Below are positions 46,050 through 54,531 of a stretch of 64,000 bases of DNA, piece after piece. Made by a program: the position numbers and the translations under genes. The number at the start of each line of letters is the position of its first letter. Position 1 is the first letter of the stretch. The DNA comes from QHXW01 sp963768075 (lineage in GTDB: Bacteria; Acidobacteriota; Terriglobia; Bryobacterales; Bryobacteraceae): contig CAVYHD010000002.1 in the NCBI GenBank assembly GCA_963768075.1, positions 1 to 64,000 on the forward strand, given 5' to 3'. Under the pieces are notes generated by a model, which made no database searches, was not told the origin of the DNA, and was given only the letters and a program-made list of their open reading frames with translations.

Positions 46050-46318
46050 CAGCGTGCGTAGCGCCCCAGATCCCCGAGTATGCTGATGGTGTATGCCATC
46101 AGCTTCTCAATCATCCACGGCATCAGCAGCAGAATGCTGGTCAGAAAGACCGCCAGTCGGGGAATCGCGCTGAAAGCGGCATCCTGGATCGAGGTCACGA
46201 TCTGCAGCAGGCTGACGGCGATTCCCGCCGCTAGGGCGATGAGCAATAAAGGAGCGGTTGTCCACAGTGCGGTGAGCAGCATCTGGCGGAGAATCTGCAC
46301 GACGAAATCAGGCGTCAC
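46049..46318 (-). CDS. fliQ: Flagellar export protein FliQ
   Basis: This 89-aa two-helix membrane protein has the family motifs LPLLIALAAGIAVSLLQ-like (here PLLLIALAAGIAVSLLQIVTSIQD) and FLTSILLLMPWM. Length is standard. It lies between fliP (13 bp) and fliR (1-base overlap). Confidence 0.92.
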   Translation of the reverse strand: MTPDFVVQILRQMLLTALWTTAPLLLIALAAGIAVSLLQIVTSIQDAAFSAIPRLAVFLTSILLLMPWMIEKLMAYTISILGDLGRYAR

Positions 46319-46331
46319 GCGCGCGGGCTCC

Positions 46332-47069
46332 TCATGAATAGAAGCTCCGGACGAGCGACCCGATCACCAGGTTCCAGCCGTCGACCAGCACAAACAGCAG
46401 AATCTTGAGGGGCGCCGAAATCATGGCCGGAGGCAATTGCATCATGCCGATCGAGAGCGTGACCGACGCCACCACGAGGTCGACGATCAGAAACGGCAGG
46501 AACAGCATGGCCCCGATCTGGAAGCCGGCGCGCAGCTCCGAAAGGATGTAAGCGGGAATGAGCACCGCGAGATCGACCTCGGCCTGCGTGCGCGGCGCCT
46601 GGCGATGGGAAGCTTCCAGAAACAGGCGGACGTCCCGCTCGCGCGCAAAACGCGACAGGAAAGTGCGCAAGGGCTGGGAGCCGGCATCGAGTGCCTGCTG
46701 ATAGGTCGCTTGGCCGCTCTCGAAAGGCTCCCACCCTTTGTGATAGGCCTCCGTCACCACCGGCTGCATGATCAAGACCGTCAAAAATAGCGCCAGACCG
46801 ATCAGCACCTGGTTGGACGGAGTCGTTTGCGTTCCGAGCGCCTGGCGCAGAAAGTGCAGAACCACGGTCAGCCGGAGAAACGGCGTGACCGACATGACCG
46901 CGGCCGGCACGAGTGTGAGGGCCGTCAGCAGCAGCAGAATCTGCATGGGCACGCCTAAAGCGCCCGGGGAACCGGAATGCATGCCCGACAAAAACGGCGG
47001 CGGCGCAGCCCATGCCCCAGCGCACCACGTCCCGGCAAGCAGGATGCGGGCGGCCCGCTTCACACGCAC
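46332..47069 (-). CDS. fliP: Flagellar export protein FliP
   Basis: This 245-aa protein starts at a GTG with a signal-like N-terminus (ARILLAGTWCAGAWAA). Conserved segments follow: MSVTPFLRLTVVLHFLRQALG, PSNQVLIGLALFLT and IPAYILSELRAGFQIG. FliP forms the five-subunit core of the FliPQR channel. It overlaps fliO by 10 bases. Confidence 0.93.
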   Translation of the reverse strand: MRVKRAARILLAGTWCAGAWAAPPPFLSGMHSGSPGALGVPMQILLLLTALTLVPAAVMSVTPFLRLTVVLHFLRQALGTQTTPSNQVLIGLALFLTVLIMQPVVTEAYHKGWEPFESGQATYQQALDAGSQPLRTFLSRFARERDVRLFLEASHRQAPRTQAEVDLAVLIPAYILSELRAGFQIGAMLFLPFLIVDLVVASVTLSIGMMQLPPAMISAPLKILLFVLVDGWNLVIGSLVRSFYS

Positions 47070-47362
47070 TCCGCCGCCGCGGCTCGCATGGCCGCAGGCG
47101 GCGCCGCGACCCCCGTACCGTCGATCAGGGCCAGTCCGGAGGGCGACTGGGCCACCAGAATGGTGCGATCATCGACGCGCACCAGATACAGCAGATGATG
47201 GGGCGAGAGCGCCAGACGCTCCATGGATTCCAGACGGCGCGTCTTGCGCCGCAACTCCGGCCGAAACCAGCGCCCGATTCCCTTTTTGCGCAACCACCAG
47301 AGCGCGGCCGCCAAAACCACTACCACCGCCAGCACGGCAGGCATAGGATCGATCATTTCCAC
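47060..47362 (-). CDS. fliO: FliO-like flagellar membrane protein
   Basis: This 100-aa protein has one N-terminal helix (PAVLAVVVVLAAALWWLRKK) and a C-terminal FliO-like beta region (LERLALSPHHLLYLVRVDDRTILVAQSPSGLALI, cited by its SPHHLLYLVRVDDRTILVA core). FliO helps FliP fold. The position between fliN and fliP supports the call. It lies 3 bp after fliN2. Confidence 0.75.
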   Translation of the reverse strand: MEMIDPMPAVLAVVVVLAAALWWLRKKGIGRWFRPELRRKTRRLESMERLALSPHHLLYLVRVDDRTILVAQSPSGLALIDGTGVAAPPAAMRAAAAECV

Positions 47363-47365
47363 GGC

Positions 47366-47611
47366 TTAGTCCTCGATCTTGAAATCCGTGATGCGGACAC
47401 CGATGTTGCTTTCGATGAGCATGATCTCGCCGTAGCCCACCAGCTTCCCGCCCACGTACAGGTCGATGTTTTCGCCCGCCGCCCGCGTCATGCCGATGAC
47501 GCTCCCGGCTTCCAGCTCGAGCAACTCCCGGACCGAAAGCACCCGCCGGTCAAGTTCGACTTCGACCTCAACAGGTACATCGGCGAAACGTGAGATTTCA
47601 TTTAGGGTCAT
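47366..47611 (-). CDS. fliN: Flagellar switch protein FliN, short form
   Basis: This 81-aa protein is almost only a SPOA domain (VPVEVEVELDRRVLSVRELLELEAGSVI, cited by VSVRELLELEAGS-like core, then GYGEIMLIESNIGVRI). It is the smaller of two FliN proteins in the locus and probably the main C-ring subunit, since it lies in the standard fliN-fliO-fliP order. It lies 12 bp after flgE. Confidence 0.88.
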   Translation of the reverse strand: MTLNEISRFADVPVEVEVELDRRVLSVRELLELEAGSVIGMTRAAGENIDLYVGGKLVGYGEIMLIESNIGVRITDFKIED

Positions 47612-47623
47612 TGCCCGAGTGAA

Positions 47624-48889
47624 TTAAGTCTGAATCAGGTTTATGGTGTCCTGGCTCAACTGGTCCGCCGTGTTGACCACCTTGGCGTTGGCCTCGTAGG
47701 CGCGCTGATAGACGATCAGGTTGGTGAATTCGGTGGCGATATCGACGGTCGAAGATTCGAGCTGGCCTCCCAGGATCTGGCCGCGGCCGCCGGTGTTCGG
47801 TGTACCGATCGCCGGCAGCGCCGTGAGCGAACTGGCTTCATAGTTGTTGTTGCCGACCGCGATCATTGAGGAAGGGTTGCGGATGGAAGCCACGGCCAAC
47901 TGTCCCACCACCGCCTGCTGGCCATCCGAATAATCCGCCAGAATCTGGCCGCCGTCGGCGATGGCTACGCTCGACAGTTGCGAGGCCTCCTGCCCGTTTT
48001 GCGAGATCGAGGACACCGCCGATTCCTGGGCAAACTGCGTGATCAACGGATTCTGGTTGGAGTCGTAAAGATTCCAGTTGAGGTTCAAGTCGGCGGCGCC
48101 GTCGGTCAATCCGGCGGCGGTGACGGCGATGGGGCCGCCCGATGCCGGCGGTGTCGTGAGGTTCCCCGAGGAATCAAAGTTGATCGTGCCGGTCGTGAGC
48201 ACGGTCGGGGTGCCGGCGGTGCCCGAGGTCAGATCCTGACCGGGAATGCTCACCGAATAGTTCCAGGTACCGCCCGCGGTTTCGGTAAAGGACAGCGTCA
48301 GGACATGCGACGTGCCCAGAGAATCGTAGACCGTGACGGGCGTCGAGTAGGTAGCGTTGGTTGAGCCGACGGTTGCCCCGGCGTTCAAATTCATGCCGGC
48401 CGAGAACGTCGTCGTCGCGACCGGCGCCTGCAAAGTGCCGACCGGGACCGTGATACTGCTGATGGGTACGTTGGTGTCCACCACCCCATTTACGGCGGTC
48501 CAGCCTTGCACCGAAGCCCCCGAGGCCGTCAGCAGATCGCCGTTGGCATCCACCTGAAAATTTCCGGCGCGGGTGTATAGCTGGGCCCCGGTTGTGTCCG
48601 TCGCCACGAAGAACCCTTGTCCCTGAATGGCGGCGTCGTCCACGCCTCCGGTGGATTGGAGCGCGCCCTGTGTGAACTGGGTGGTGGTCAGCGGCACACC
48701 GACGCCGAAACCGACCTGGGTCTCGCCCAGGCCCGCGCCCAGCGATTCGGTGACCAGATCCTGAAACGAGACCGTGCTGGCTTTGAACCCGGTGGTGTCC
48801 AGATTGGCTAAATTGTTGCCCACGACGTCAATCGCCGTGGTATCTGCGCTCAGTGCGGATAGCGCTGCGTCAAACGAAGTAAATGGCAT
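47624..48889 (-). CDS. flgE: Flagellar hook protein FlgE
   Basis: This 421-aa protein has the rod/hook N-terminal motif DVVGNNLANLDTTGFKAS and the C-terminal coil EFTNLIVYQRAYEANAKVV, with a variable Thr/Gly-rich centre. Both ends are diagnostic of the axial family. Length near 420 and place next to flgD identify FlgE. A ribosome site lies 9 bases upstream. Confidence 0.92.
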   Translation of the reverse strand: MPFTSFDAALSALSADTTAIDVVGNNLANLDTTGFKASTVSFQDLVTESLGAGLGETQVGFGVGVPLTTTQFTQGALQSTGGVDDAAIQGQGFFVATDTTGAQLYTRAGNFQVDANGDLLTASGASVQGWTAVNGVVDTNVPISSITVPVGTLQAPVATTTFSAGMNLNAGATVGSTNATYSTPVTVYDSLGTSHVLTLSFTETAGGTWNYSVSIPGQDLTSGTAGTPTVLTTGTINFDSSGNLTTPPASGGPIAVTAAGLTDGAADLNLNWNLYDSNQNPLITQFAQESAVSSISQNGQEASQLSSVAIADGGQILADYSDGQQAVVGQLAVASIRNPSSMIAVGNNNYEASSLTALPAIGTPNTGGRGQILGGQLESSTVDIATEFTNLIVYQRAYEANAKVVNTADQLSQDTINLIQT

Positions 48890-48922
48890 ATCAGGAGCTC
48901 CTTGAATGGCAAAGTTGGCGTA

Positions 48923-49297
48923 TTAGGGGGTTGTCGACGTAACCGGCGGAGTGCTCGACGTGCTGCCGGCGCCGGTGGCGGTGGCTACGTCCTGGGCAAT
49001 GGTGGCGACGTTTTGCGAGATTCCGATCATCTGATCAACCTGTGTAAACTGCGCCAGCTGGGTTACAAACTGGGTGCCGTCGGTCGGGTTGAGGGGATCC
49101 TGATTCTCCAGCTGCGCGACCAGGAGATTGAGAAAGGTTCCTTCGTTGGCCAGGCTCGAGATGTTACTCGCGTCGAGACTGGAGCTGGAGCCGGTGGTGC
49201 TGGCGGCGGCTTGCCCGGTCCCGGTGGTTGGCGTTGTGGCATCCTGCAAAGCGGCAGAAAGGACGTTGTTGTTGGAAAGAGGGCTCGCGATATTCAT
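48923..49297 (-). CDS. flgD: Flagellar hook capping protein FlgD (short)
   Basis: This 124-aa protein has the FlgD core FLNLLVAQLENQDPLNPTDG and FVTQLAQFTQVDQM, which cap the growing hook. It ends soon after and so lacks the C-terminal tudor/Ig-like domains of the ~230-residue enteric FlgD. It overlaps fliK by 4 bases and lies just upstream of flgE. Confidence 0.88.
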   Translation of the reverse strand: MNIASPLSNNNVLSAALQDATTPTTGTGQAAASTTGSSSSLDASNISSLANEGTFLNLLVAQLENQDPLNPTDGTQFVTQLAQFTQVDQMIGISQNVATIAQDVATATGAGSTSSTPPVTSTTP

Positions 49298-51201
49298 AGA
49301 ATCTTGCTCCTGTGGCTTGGTTTAGGCGGACGAAAGGGAGTGGCTAGTTCTTCCATCCATTCGGGCTGAGGCTGCTCGCGGGATTGCCGTCCATCCCGGC
49401 CGCCACGTTCCTGTTGCGGATCCCGGCCGCCCTCGCGCGATCCGGATTGCGGGTTCGACCCGGAGCCGCCCCGTTCGGAGGCGGAAGTCTGTTGGGGGCG
49501 CCAGACTTCGGTTTCAAAACCGCGCGTGCCCAGCCGGTCCATCAGTTCCGGCAGCTGCGCGCGCATCGACTCAGCCATTTCGGGATCGGCGGACCGCACC
49601 GCCACCCGCACTTCGCCCGCGCGCTCGCTCAGACGCACCTCCACCGCGGACTGATCGTCGGCGGAAATCCGCAGAGCGATATCGCGCGCGGCGCCTGTCC
49701 CCGGTGTGTCCGGGGCCGCAAGGCCTGGTGCACTCTGGGCCGGGGCCGACCCGGGTGCCGCGCTTCTCCCGGCGGAACTGGTGGCATCGGACCGCATGCC
49801 GCTTATCTGCGCCGTGGGCGCCACCGAGAGAGCCGGATCTGGCCCCTGGGCCGGATGCCCCTCGGCCGCCGGCGAAAGCACCGCGCTCAAGACGCCGGGG
49901 TCCTTTTGCGGTGCCGAACGGCCGTCCTCGCCGGATTGCCAGGCGTGTTCATCGCCCGGCGAGGAATTCGGAGTGGAGTCCGCGGGCGCGAGGGTCGCGC
50001 CATTGCTCGAGCGCTGGGAGACTGGCGCCGCCATCCCCGCATCCGCGCGCCCTGCTTCCTGCCGCGCTACCGCCGGCTCCGTGCCGGCTTCGAGCACGAA
50101 GGGCACGGCTGCCGGGAGGGAGGCTGCCGCGAGGGTCCCGGCCGCCGCCGGCGTGGCTCCGCCCGATACCGGCACGACCGGCCCGGTCTCTCCATCGGGT
50201 AAGGAGCGCGCGACGAGCCTCGCCCCAAACGCAATCTCGGGCAGCGGGGGCCCGGCCGGGGCCGGATCCAATAAGTTTTGAAGCCCCGATTTCAAAGAGG
50301 CAGGCGGGTCGCCCGATGGCGGGGAATCAGGAGTGGCCGGGCCGGGGTTCTCCGCCGTCGGCGGCGGCCCTACCGGACACTCGGCGGCCGCCGCAGCCGC
50401 CGGGTCCACCGGTCCGGACGCACTCAGGTCGGCCGACTGGAGTTTCCGATCCGCCGGTTCCTCGGGCGCCTGGAATGGGACCGTGACAGGATCCGTCTCG
50501 AGGAAGCGGACGGACTGTGCCTGTGTGGCGGGCGCGCCGAGGGCGGCCCGCGCCACGGCATCGCCCGGTGACAGGAAAACAGGCGGGCGCGTTCCCGCGC
50601 CCGGAAGCCCGGGCTGCTGGGACTGCGCGGTATTGGCGGTCGGCAGCGCTTTCGATACCCGACCTGCCGCAATAGGGGCGGGGGCCGTCCCGGGGCCAAA
50701 CGCCGGCCCTTCAGAGACCGCCCGTTCCGCGAAACCGGGGACAGAGAGACGAACCGGTACGGGCAGCGCCCGCGGAGCCATGATCGGAGCCGGTGCGTTT
50801 CTCCCCGATTTGGCGGCCGCCGCCGTCGTAGCCTGGAGATCGCTCAACATTTTTGAAAAATCATCCGGCGGCGATTCCCAGTTCGGATCGGAGAAAGCCA
50901 GGAGATTGCGGCCGGCAACCGAGAGCGGCGAGGTGGGATTGTCCTGCTGCGAGCTGGCGGCCTGGGTGGATGCCGGCGGGGCTGCTTCGGCATTCCGGGA
51001 AGCCGTCTTTTGAGGCGCGGCCAGGGCTTGCCGCGGCCCGCGGTATGCCTGCGCGGCGCCCCGGCCAGCGAGCGCCCCCGTCGGCTCGGGAGAGGCTGGT
51101 GTTTCCGGGGCCAGAGGAGGCAGAGGCGAGTAAGGCGCCGAGACGTTCACGCGGGAAACAGATGCAGATCGAAAGCCAAAAGGGTGTGACCCCTTTTTCA
51201 A
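49294..51201 (-). CDS. fliK: Flagellar hook-length control protein FliK-like
   Basis: This 635-aa protein has a very long Pro/Ala/Gly-rich, low-complexity N-terminal region and a compact C-terminal domain with ALRISADDQSAVEVRLSERAG and LMDRLGTRGFETEV, as in FliK. The disordered part acts as a molecular ruler that sets hook length. The start is uncertain: the frame opens at a TTG at 51201 without a clear ribosome site. The first gene of the minus-strand arm, it is preceded by the sigma-28-like promoter at 51284-51310. Confidence 0.75.
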   Translation of the reverse strand: MKKGSHPFGFRSASVSRVNVSAPYSPLPPLAPETPASPEPTGALAGRGAAQAYRGPRQALAAPQKTASRNAEAAPPASTQAASSQQDNPTSPLSVAGRNLLAFSDPNWESPPDDFSKMLSDLQATTAAAAKSGRNAPAPIMAPRALPVPVRLSVPGFAERAVSEGPAFGPGTAPAPIAAGRVSKALPTANTAQSQQPGLPGAGTRPPVFLSPGDAVARAALGAPATQAQSVRFLETDPVTVPFQAPEEPADRKLQSADLSASGPVDPAAAAAAECPVGPPPTAENPGPATPDSPPSGDPPASLKSGLQNLLDPAPAGPPLPEIAFGARLVARSLPDGETGPVVPVSGGATPAAAGTLAAASLPAAVPFVLEAGTEPAVARQEAGRADAGMAAPVSQRSSNGATLAPADSTPNSSPGDEHAWQSGEDGRSAPQKDPGVLSAVLSPAAEGHPAQGPDPALSVAPTAQISGMRSDATSSAGRSAAPGSAPAQSAPGLAAPDTPGTGAARDIALRISADDQSAVEVRLSERAGEVRVAVRSADPEMAESMRAQLPELMDRLGTRGFETEVWRPQQTSASERGGSGSNPQSGSREGGRDPQQERGGRDGRQSREQPQPEWMEELATPFRPPKPSHRSKIL

Positions 51202-51283
51202 ATGGTTAGCCGGGGGTGGCGTGCGGCAGAAAAGTGCCGCTCACCATGGATCGACGGGATCTTGGCGCCTCGCTCCAGTTTCC

Positions 51284-51310
51284 TTATCGGCCCGGAAGCG
51301 TGAATTATTA
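51284..51310 (-). promoter_or_regulatory. Sigma-28 (FliA)-type promoter for the minus-strand flagellar arm
   Basis: On the minus strand, TAATAATT is followed after exactly 11 bases by GCCGATAA. The -10 part matches the sigma-28 consensus in all eight bases, and the -35 keeps TAA and the final TT of TAAAGTTT. It lies about 80 bases ahead of fliK, so FliA may amplify its own operon. Confidence 0.65.
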
Positions 51311-51371
51311 GAAACTTATCGCGCCGCGGGGTTTCGGCGCGAGAGTTGCTTACTCCCGAATGGGAATTGTC

Positions 51372-52103
51372 ATGGACCCAATCACCATCTCGGCGGCGAG
51401 CGGCTTGCGGGCGCGCATGGACTCGCTCGACATGCTGGCCAATAATTTAGCTAACGAATCGGCCGGTGGATACAAGGTCGACCGCGAGTTCTACAGTCTG
51501 TATGTAGCGCCGGAGGCGGCCAGCTCGACGCCTTATCCCAACACCCTGCCGGTGATCGAACGGCCGTGGACGGATTTCTCGCAGGGCGAATTGCGCTCGA
51601 CCGGCAACCCGACCGACGTGGCGCTCACTGGCAAAGGCTTTTTTACGGTCGCCGGACCCAATGGGCCGCTCTACACGCGCAATGGCAGCTTCCACATTTC
51701 GGCAGCAGGGCAGATGACGGGCGCCGACGGATATCCTTTGCAGAAGGTAGGCGGCGGCGCCGTAACCGTGGATCCATCCAGGCCGGTTGAAATCGGGCCG
51801 GATGGCACGATAAGCCAGGACGGAACGGAGGTGGCGCAACTGGCGATCGCGGATTTCCCGGATCCCGCGGCGCTCGCCAAACAGGGGCACAGCTACTTCC
51901 AGGTACCGGGCTCAAGCGTGCCGCCGGCCGCGGCCGCCAGCTTCGAGCTGCGCCAAGGGATGCTCGAAAATTCCAATGCCTCGGGCGCCGAAGGCGCAGG
52001 CCGTCTGGTGAGCGTCATGCGGCAGTTCGAAATGCTCAAGAAGGCCGCCAGCTTGGGAGACGAAATGAACCGCCAGGCGGTTGAGCAGTTAGCCAAAGTC
52101 TAG
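51372..52103 (+). CDS. flgF: Flagellar proximal rod protein FlgF
   Basis: This 243-aa protein begins MDPITISAASGLRARMDSLDMLANNLAN, the rod-family start, and ends with a conserved axial helix (LVSVMRQFEMLKKAA). The pattern MDPIT..AASG with LDMLANNLANES is typical of FlgF. The ATG at 51372 is preferred over one four codons earlier because of the GGGA just before it. It is the first gene of the plus-strand arm. Confidence 0.88.
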   Translation: MDPITISAASGLRARMDSLDMLANNLANESAGGYKVDREFYSLYVAPEAASSTPYPNTLPVIERPWTDFSQGELRSTGNPTDVALTGKGFFTVAGPNGPLYTRNGSFHISAAGQMTGADGYPLQKVGGGAVTVDPSRPVEIGPDGTISQDGTEVAQLAIADFPDPAALAKQGHSYFQVPGSSVPPAAAASFELRQGMLENSNASGAEGAGRLVSVMRQFEMLKKAASLGDEMNRQAVEQLAKV

Positions 52104-52130
52104 CCAGATTGAGGAGGGTTTTCACAATTT

Positions 52131-52923
52131 ATGATCAGGGCCTTATACAGCGCCGCGACCGGCATGACAGCGCAGCAGTCCAACCTGGACAACATCGCCA
52201 ATAACCTGGCGAACTCCAATACCAACGGCTTCAAAAGCCGGCAGGCGCAGTTCCAGGATCTGATTTATCAGAGCACCACGCAGCCGGGCGCCGCCGCCGG
52301 ACAACAGACGATCGTGCCGACCGGGCTGCAGGTGGGCTTGGGAACGCGCCAGTCCTCGAACGAAGTGATCTTCACGCAGGGTAGCTTGAACCAGACCCAG
52401 AACCCTCTTGACCTGGCCATCCAGGGCAACGGTTTCTTCCAGATCCAGCAGCCCTCGGGCACCTTGGCCTATACCCGGGATGGCTCGTTCCACCTGGACA
52501 GAAATGGCAATGTCGTGACCAATGACGGCAACCCGATCCAGCCCGCAGATCACGATCCCGGCCAACGCGCAGAATATCGCCATCGCCGCCGACGGGACGG
52601 TCAGTTTCACGACCGCGGGCCAAGCCGCCTCACAGCTCGCCGGGCAGATCCAGCTGGCGCTATTTCCGAATCCCGGCGGCTTGAACGCCCTCGGCGGCAA
52701 TCTCTATCAGCCGACCGATGCCTCGGGCGATGCGACGCTCGCCAATCCGGGCGGGCCGGAAGGATTGGGCACGCTGCTCCAGGGATACACCGAGCAGTCC
52801 AATGTCAGCGTAGTCACCGAGTTCATCAACATGATCGTCGCGCAGCGTTCGTATGAGGCCAACTCAAAGGTGATCAAAGCCGCCGACGAGATGTACCAGG
52901 ACATCAACAACCTCACGCAATGA
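52131..52923 (+). CDS. flgG: Flagellar distal rod protein FlgG, one frameshift in this sequence
   Basis: The N-terminal part (ALYSAATGMTAQQSNLDNIANNLANSNTNGFK) and the C-terminal part (QGYTEQSNVSVVTEFINMIVAQRSYEANSKVI) are both present but in different frames. The shift is near 52545, where an extra G follows CAGCCC. Removing it gives a standard ~263-aa FlgG ending at 52923. A strong GAGGAGG lies upstream. The stop overlaps the flgA start by 4 bases. Listed as one gene because the break looks like sequence error. Confidence 0.88.
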
Positions 52924-53825
52924 TCTTCGCTCTAGGGTTGTGGATGGCAATGTCCTGCGTGGCCGTGGAGGGCGACCGCATTCGGGCCGCCGACCTGGCC
53001 GCCGTTGTGCCGGCCTTCGCGGCCATGCCGCCGGACACCGAACTGGGCTACTCGCCTGCCCCGGGAGTGCGGCGGGTCTTCCACGCGGCGGAGCTGCGGC
53101 GCCTGGCGTCCCGCCAGTCCGCGCCGGCAGGCGAGATGCCCGACGTATGCGTCGAGCGCCCCACGGCCCCGCTCGCGTCGGATGTGCTATGGGCCGCGCT
53201 CAGCGCCGCGGTGGGAGATCCGGCCGCCCGCATCGAAATCCTCGACTGGAGCCGGTATCCCGTTCCAAGAGGCGCACTTGAATTCCATCGGGCCGGGGTG
53301 TTCGTGGAAACCACCGGTCCCGATGCTCCGGTCCTGTGGAAAGGGCTCGTGAATTACGGCGATCGCGGAAGATTCTCGATTTGGGTACGGGCGCGCGTCG
53401 AAGTAGCCACCCCGCAAGTGACCGCGCGCGAAGCATTGCCGGCGGGCCGGCCCATTCAGCCCGGCCAGCTCAAGCTGGAAACGGCCGCCCTCTCGCCGTT
53501 CGGTCCGCAGCCGGCGCACACTCTGGCCGAAGTCGTGGGATGCCTGCCGCGCCGCCCGGTTCCCGCCGGTTCCCCGGTCTTTTTGAATGGGCTCGAAATC
53601 CCTCCGGAGATTCACAGCGGAGACCCGGTCACGGTCCGGGTGACCAGCGGGCGGGCACGGCTGATGCTCGATGCGGTCGCGGGCGCCGACGGCCGCCGCG
53701 GGGACCTGATCCCGGTGCGGAATCCGGCTAGCGGGAGAACCTTTCGCGCGCGCGTGGATGGCCCGGGGCAGGTGGCGATCGTGGTGCGCTATGCGGAGCG
53801 GCGCGAACCGCAGGGAGAGAAATAA
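52920..53825 (+). CDS. flgA: P-ring assembly chaperone FlgA
   Basis: This 301-aa protein has a signal peptide at the start and a C-terminal SAF-type domain (RAREALPAGRPIQPGQLK-like ARVEVATPQVTAREALPAG, then SGDPVTVRVTSGRARL). FlgA helps FlgI polymerise in the periplasm. The gene sits between flgG and flgH, with the flgH start one base after its stop. Confidence 0.85.
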   Translation: MIFALGLWMAMSCVAVEGDRIRAADLAAVVPAFAAMPPDTELGYSPAPGVRRVFHAAELRRLASRQSAPAGEMPDVCVERPTAPLASDVLWAALSAAVGDPAARIEILDWSRYPVPRGALEFHRAGVFVETTGPDAPVLWKGLVNYGDRGRFSIWVRARVEVATPQVTAREALPAGRPIQPGQLKLETAALSPFGPQPAHTLAEVVGCLPRRPVPAGSPVFLNGLEIPPEIHSGDPVTVRVTSGRARLMLDAVAGADGRRGDLIPVRNPASGRTFRARVDGPGQVAIVVRYAERREPQGEK

Positions 53826-53826
53826 A

Positions 53827-54531
53827 GTGCTTCGGAATCTACTCACACTGTCCGCCGGCCTGGCGCTGGTTCTATCCGCCGGAACCGCGAACAAGAAGAA
53901 GCCCAAGCCCGCCGAACCGAGCCCGCTCGACCGCTACATCGCCGAAGCCATGCGCAGCACGGCTCCGAGCGGGAACGATGCGTCCCCCGGTTCGCTTTGG
54001 TCGTCGGGGGCTCCGCTCGCGAGCCTGACGAGCGATTTCCGTGCCAGCCAGGTGAATGAGGTGGTCACGATTCTGGTGGCCGAAGCGGCCTCGGCGGCAA
54101 CGACCGGCGCCACCAAGACCGGGCGCACTTCGACGGCATCGAGCGCGATCACCGCCCTCGGAGGCATCACGCGGGCTACGGGCCCGTTGGCTAACCTGGT
54201 CAACCTGGGGGGCACGACCGCCATCAACGGAACCGGGACCACCAGTCGCGACATCACCTTCACGACCACGCTCACCGCGCGTGTCACCCACGTGCTGCCC
54301 AACGGCTACCTGGTGGTCGAGGGGTCGAAAGACATTCAAGTCAATTCCGAGCGCCAGGCGATCACCGTACGCGGGGTCGTGCGGCCCACCGATCTGTCTA
54401 CGGCCAATGTGGTGCGGAGCGACCATCTGGGACAGATGGAGATCCAACTGAATGGCCAGGGCGTGGTGGGCGACGCCATCCGCCGGCCCTTCATTCTTTA
54501 TCGCCTGCTGATGGGTCTGCTGCCCCTATGA
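53827..54531 (+). CDS. flgH: Flagellar L-ring protein FlgH
   Basis: This 234-aa protein has a hydrophobic export signal (LLTLSAGLALVLSAG). The FlgH body includes SLWSSGAPLASLTSDFRASQVNEVVTILV and NGYLVVEGSKDIQVNSERQAITV, cited by their cores. A lipobox Cys is not evident near the signal end, unlike the classical lipoprotein. The GTG at 53827 follows GGAGA; longer frames would overlap flgA. Confidence 0.88.
   Translation: MLRNLLTLSAGLALVLSAGTANKKKPKPAEPSPLDRYIAEAMRSTAPSGNDASPGSLWSSGAPLASLTSDFRASQVNEVVTILVAEAASAATTGATKTGRTSTASSAITALGGITRATGPLANLVNLGGTTAINGTGTTSRDITFTTTLTARVTHVLPNGYLVVEGSKDIQVNSERQAITVRGVVRPTDLSTANVVRSDHLGQMEIQLNGQGVVGDAIRRPFILYRLLMGLLPL

Noticed and set aside
51210..51240. Sigma-54-like GGCAC...TGC on the minus strand ahead of fliK
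   Set aside because: The spacing between GG and GC is one base too short (9 rather than 10), and a much better sigma-28 match lies nearby.
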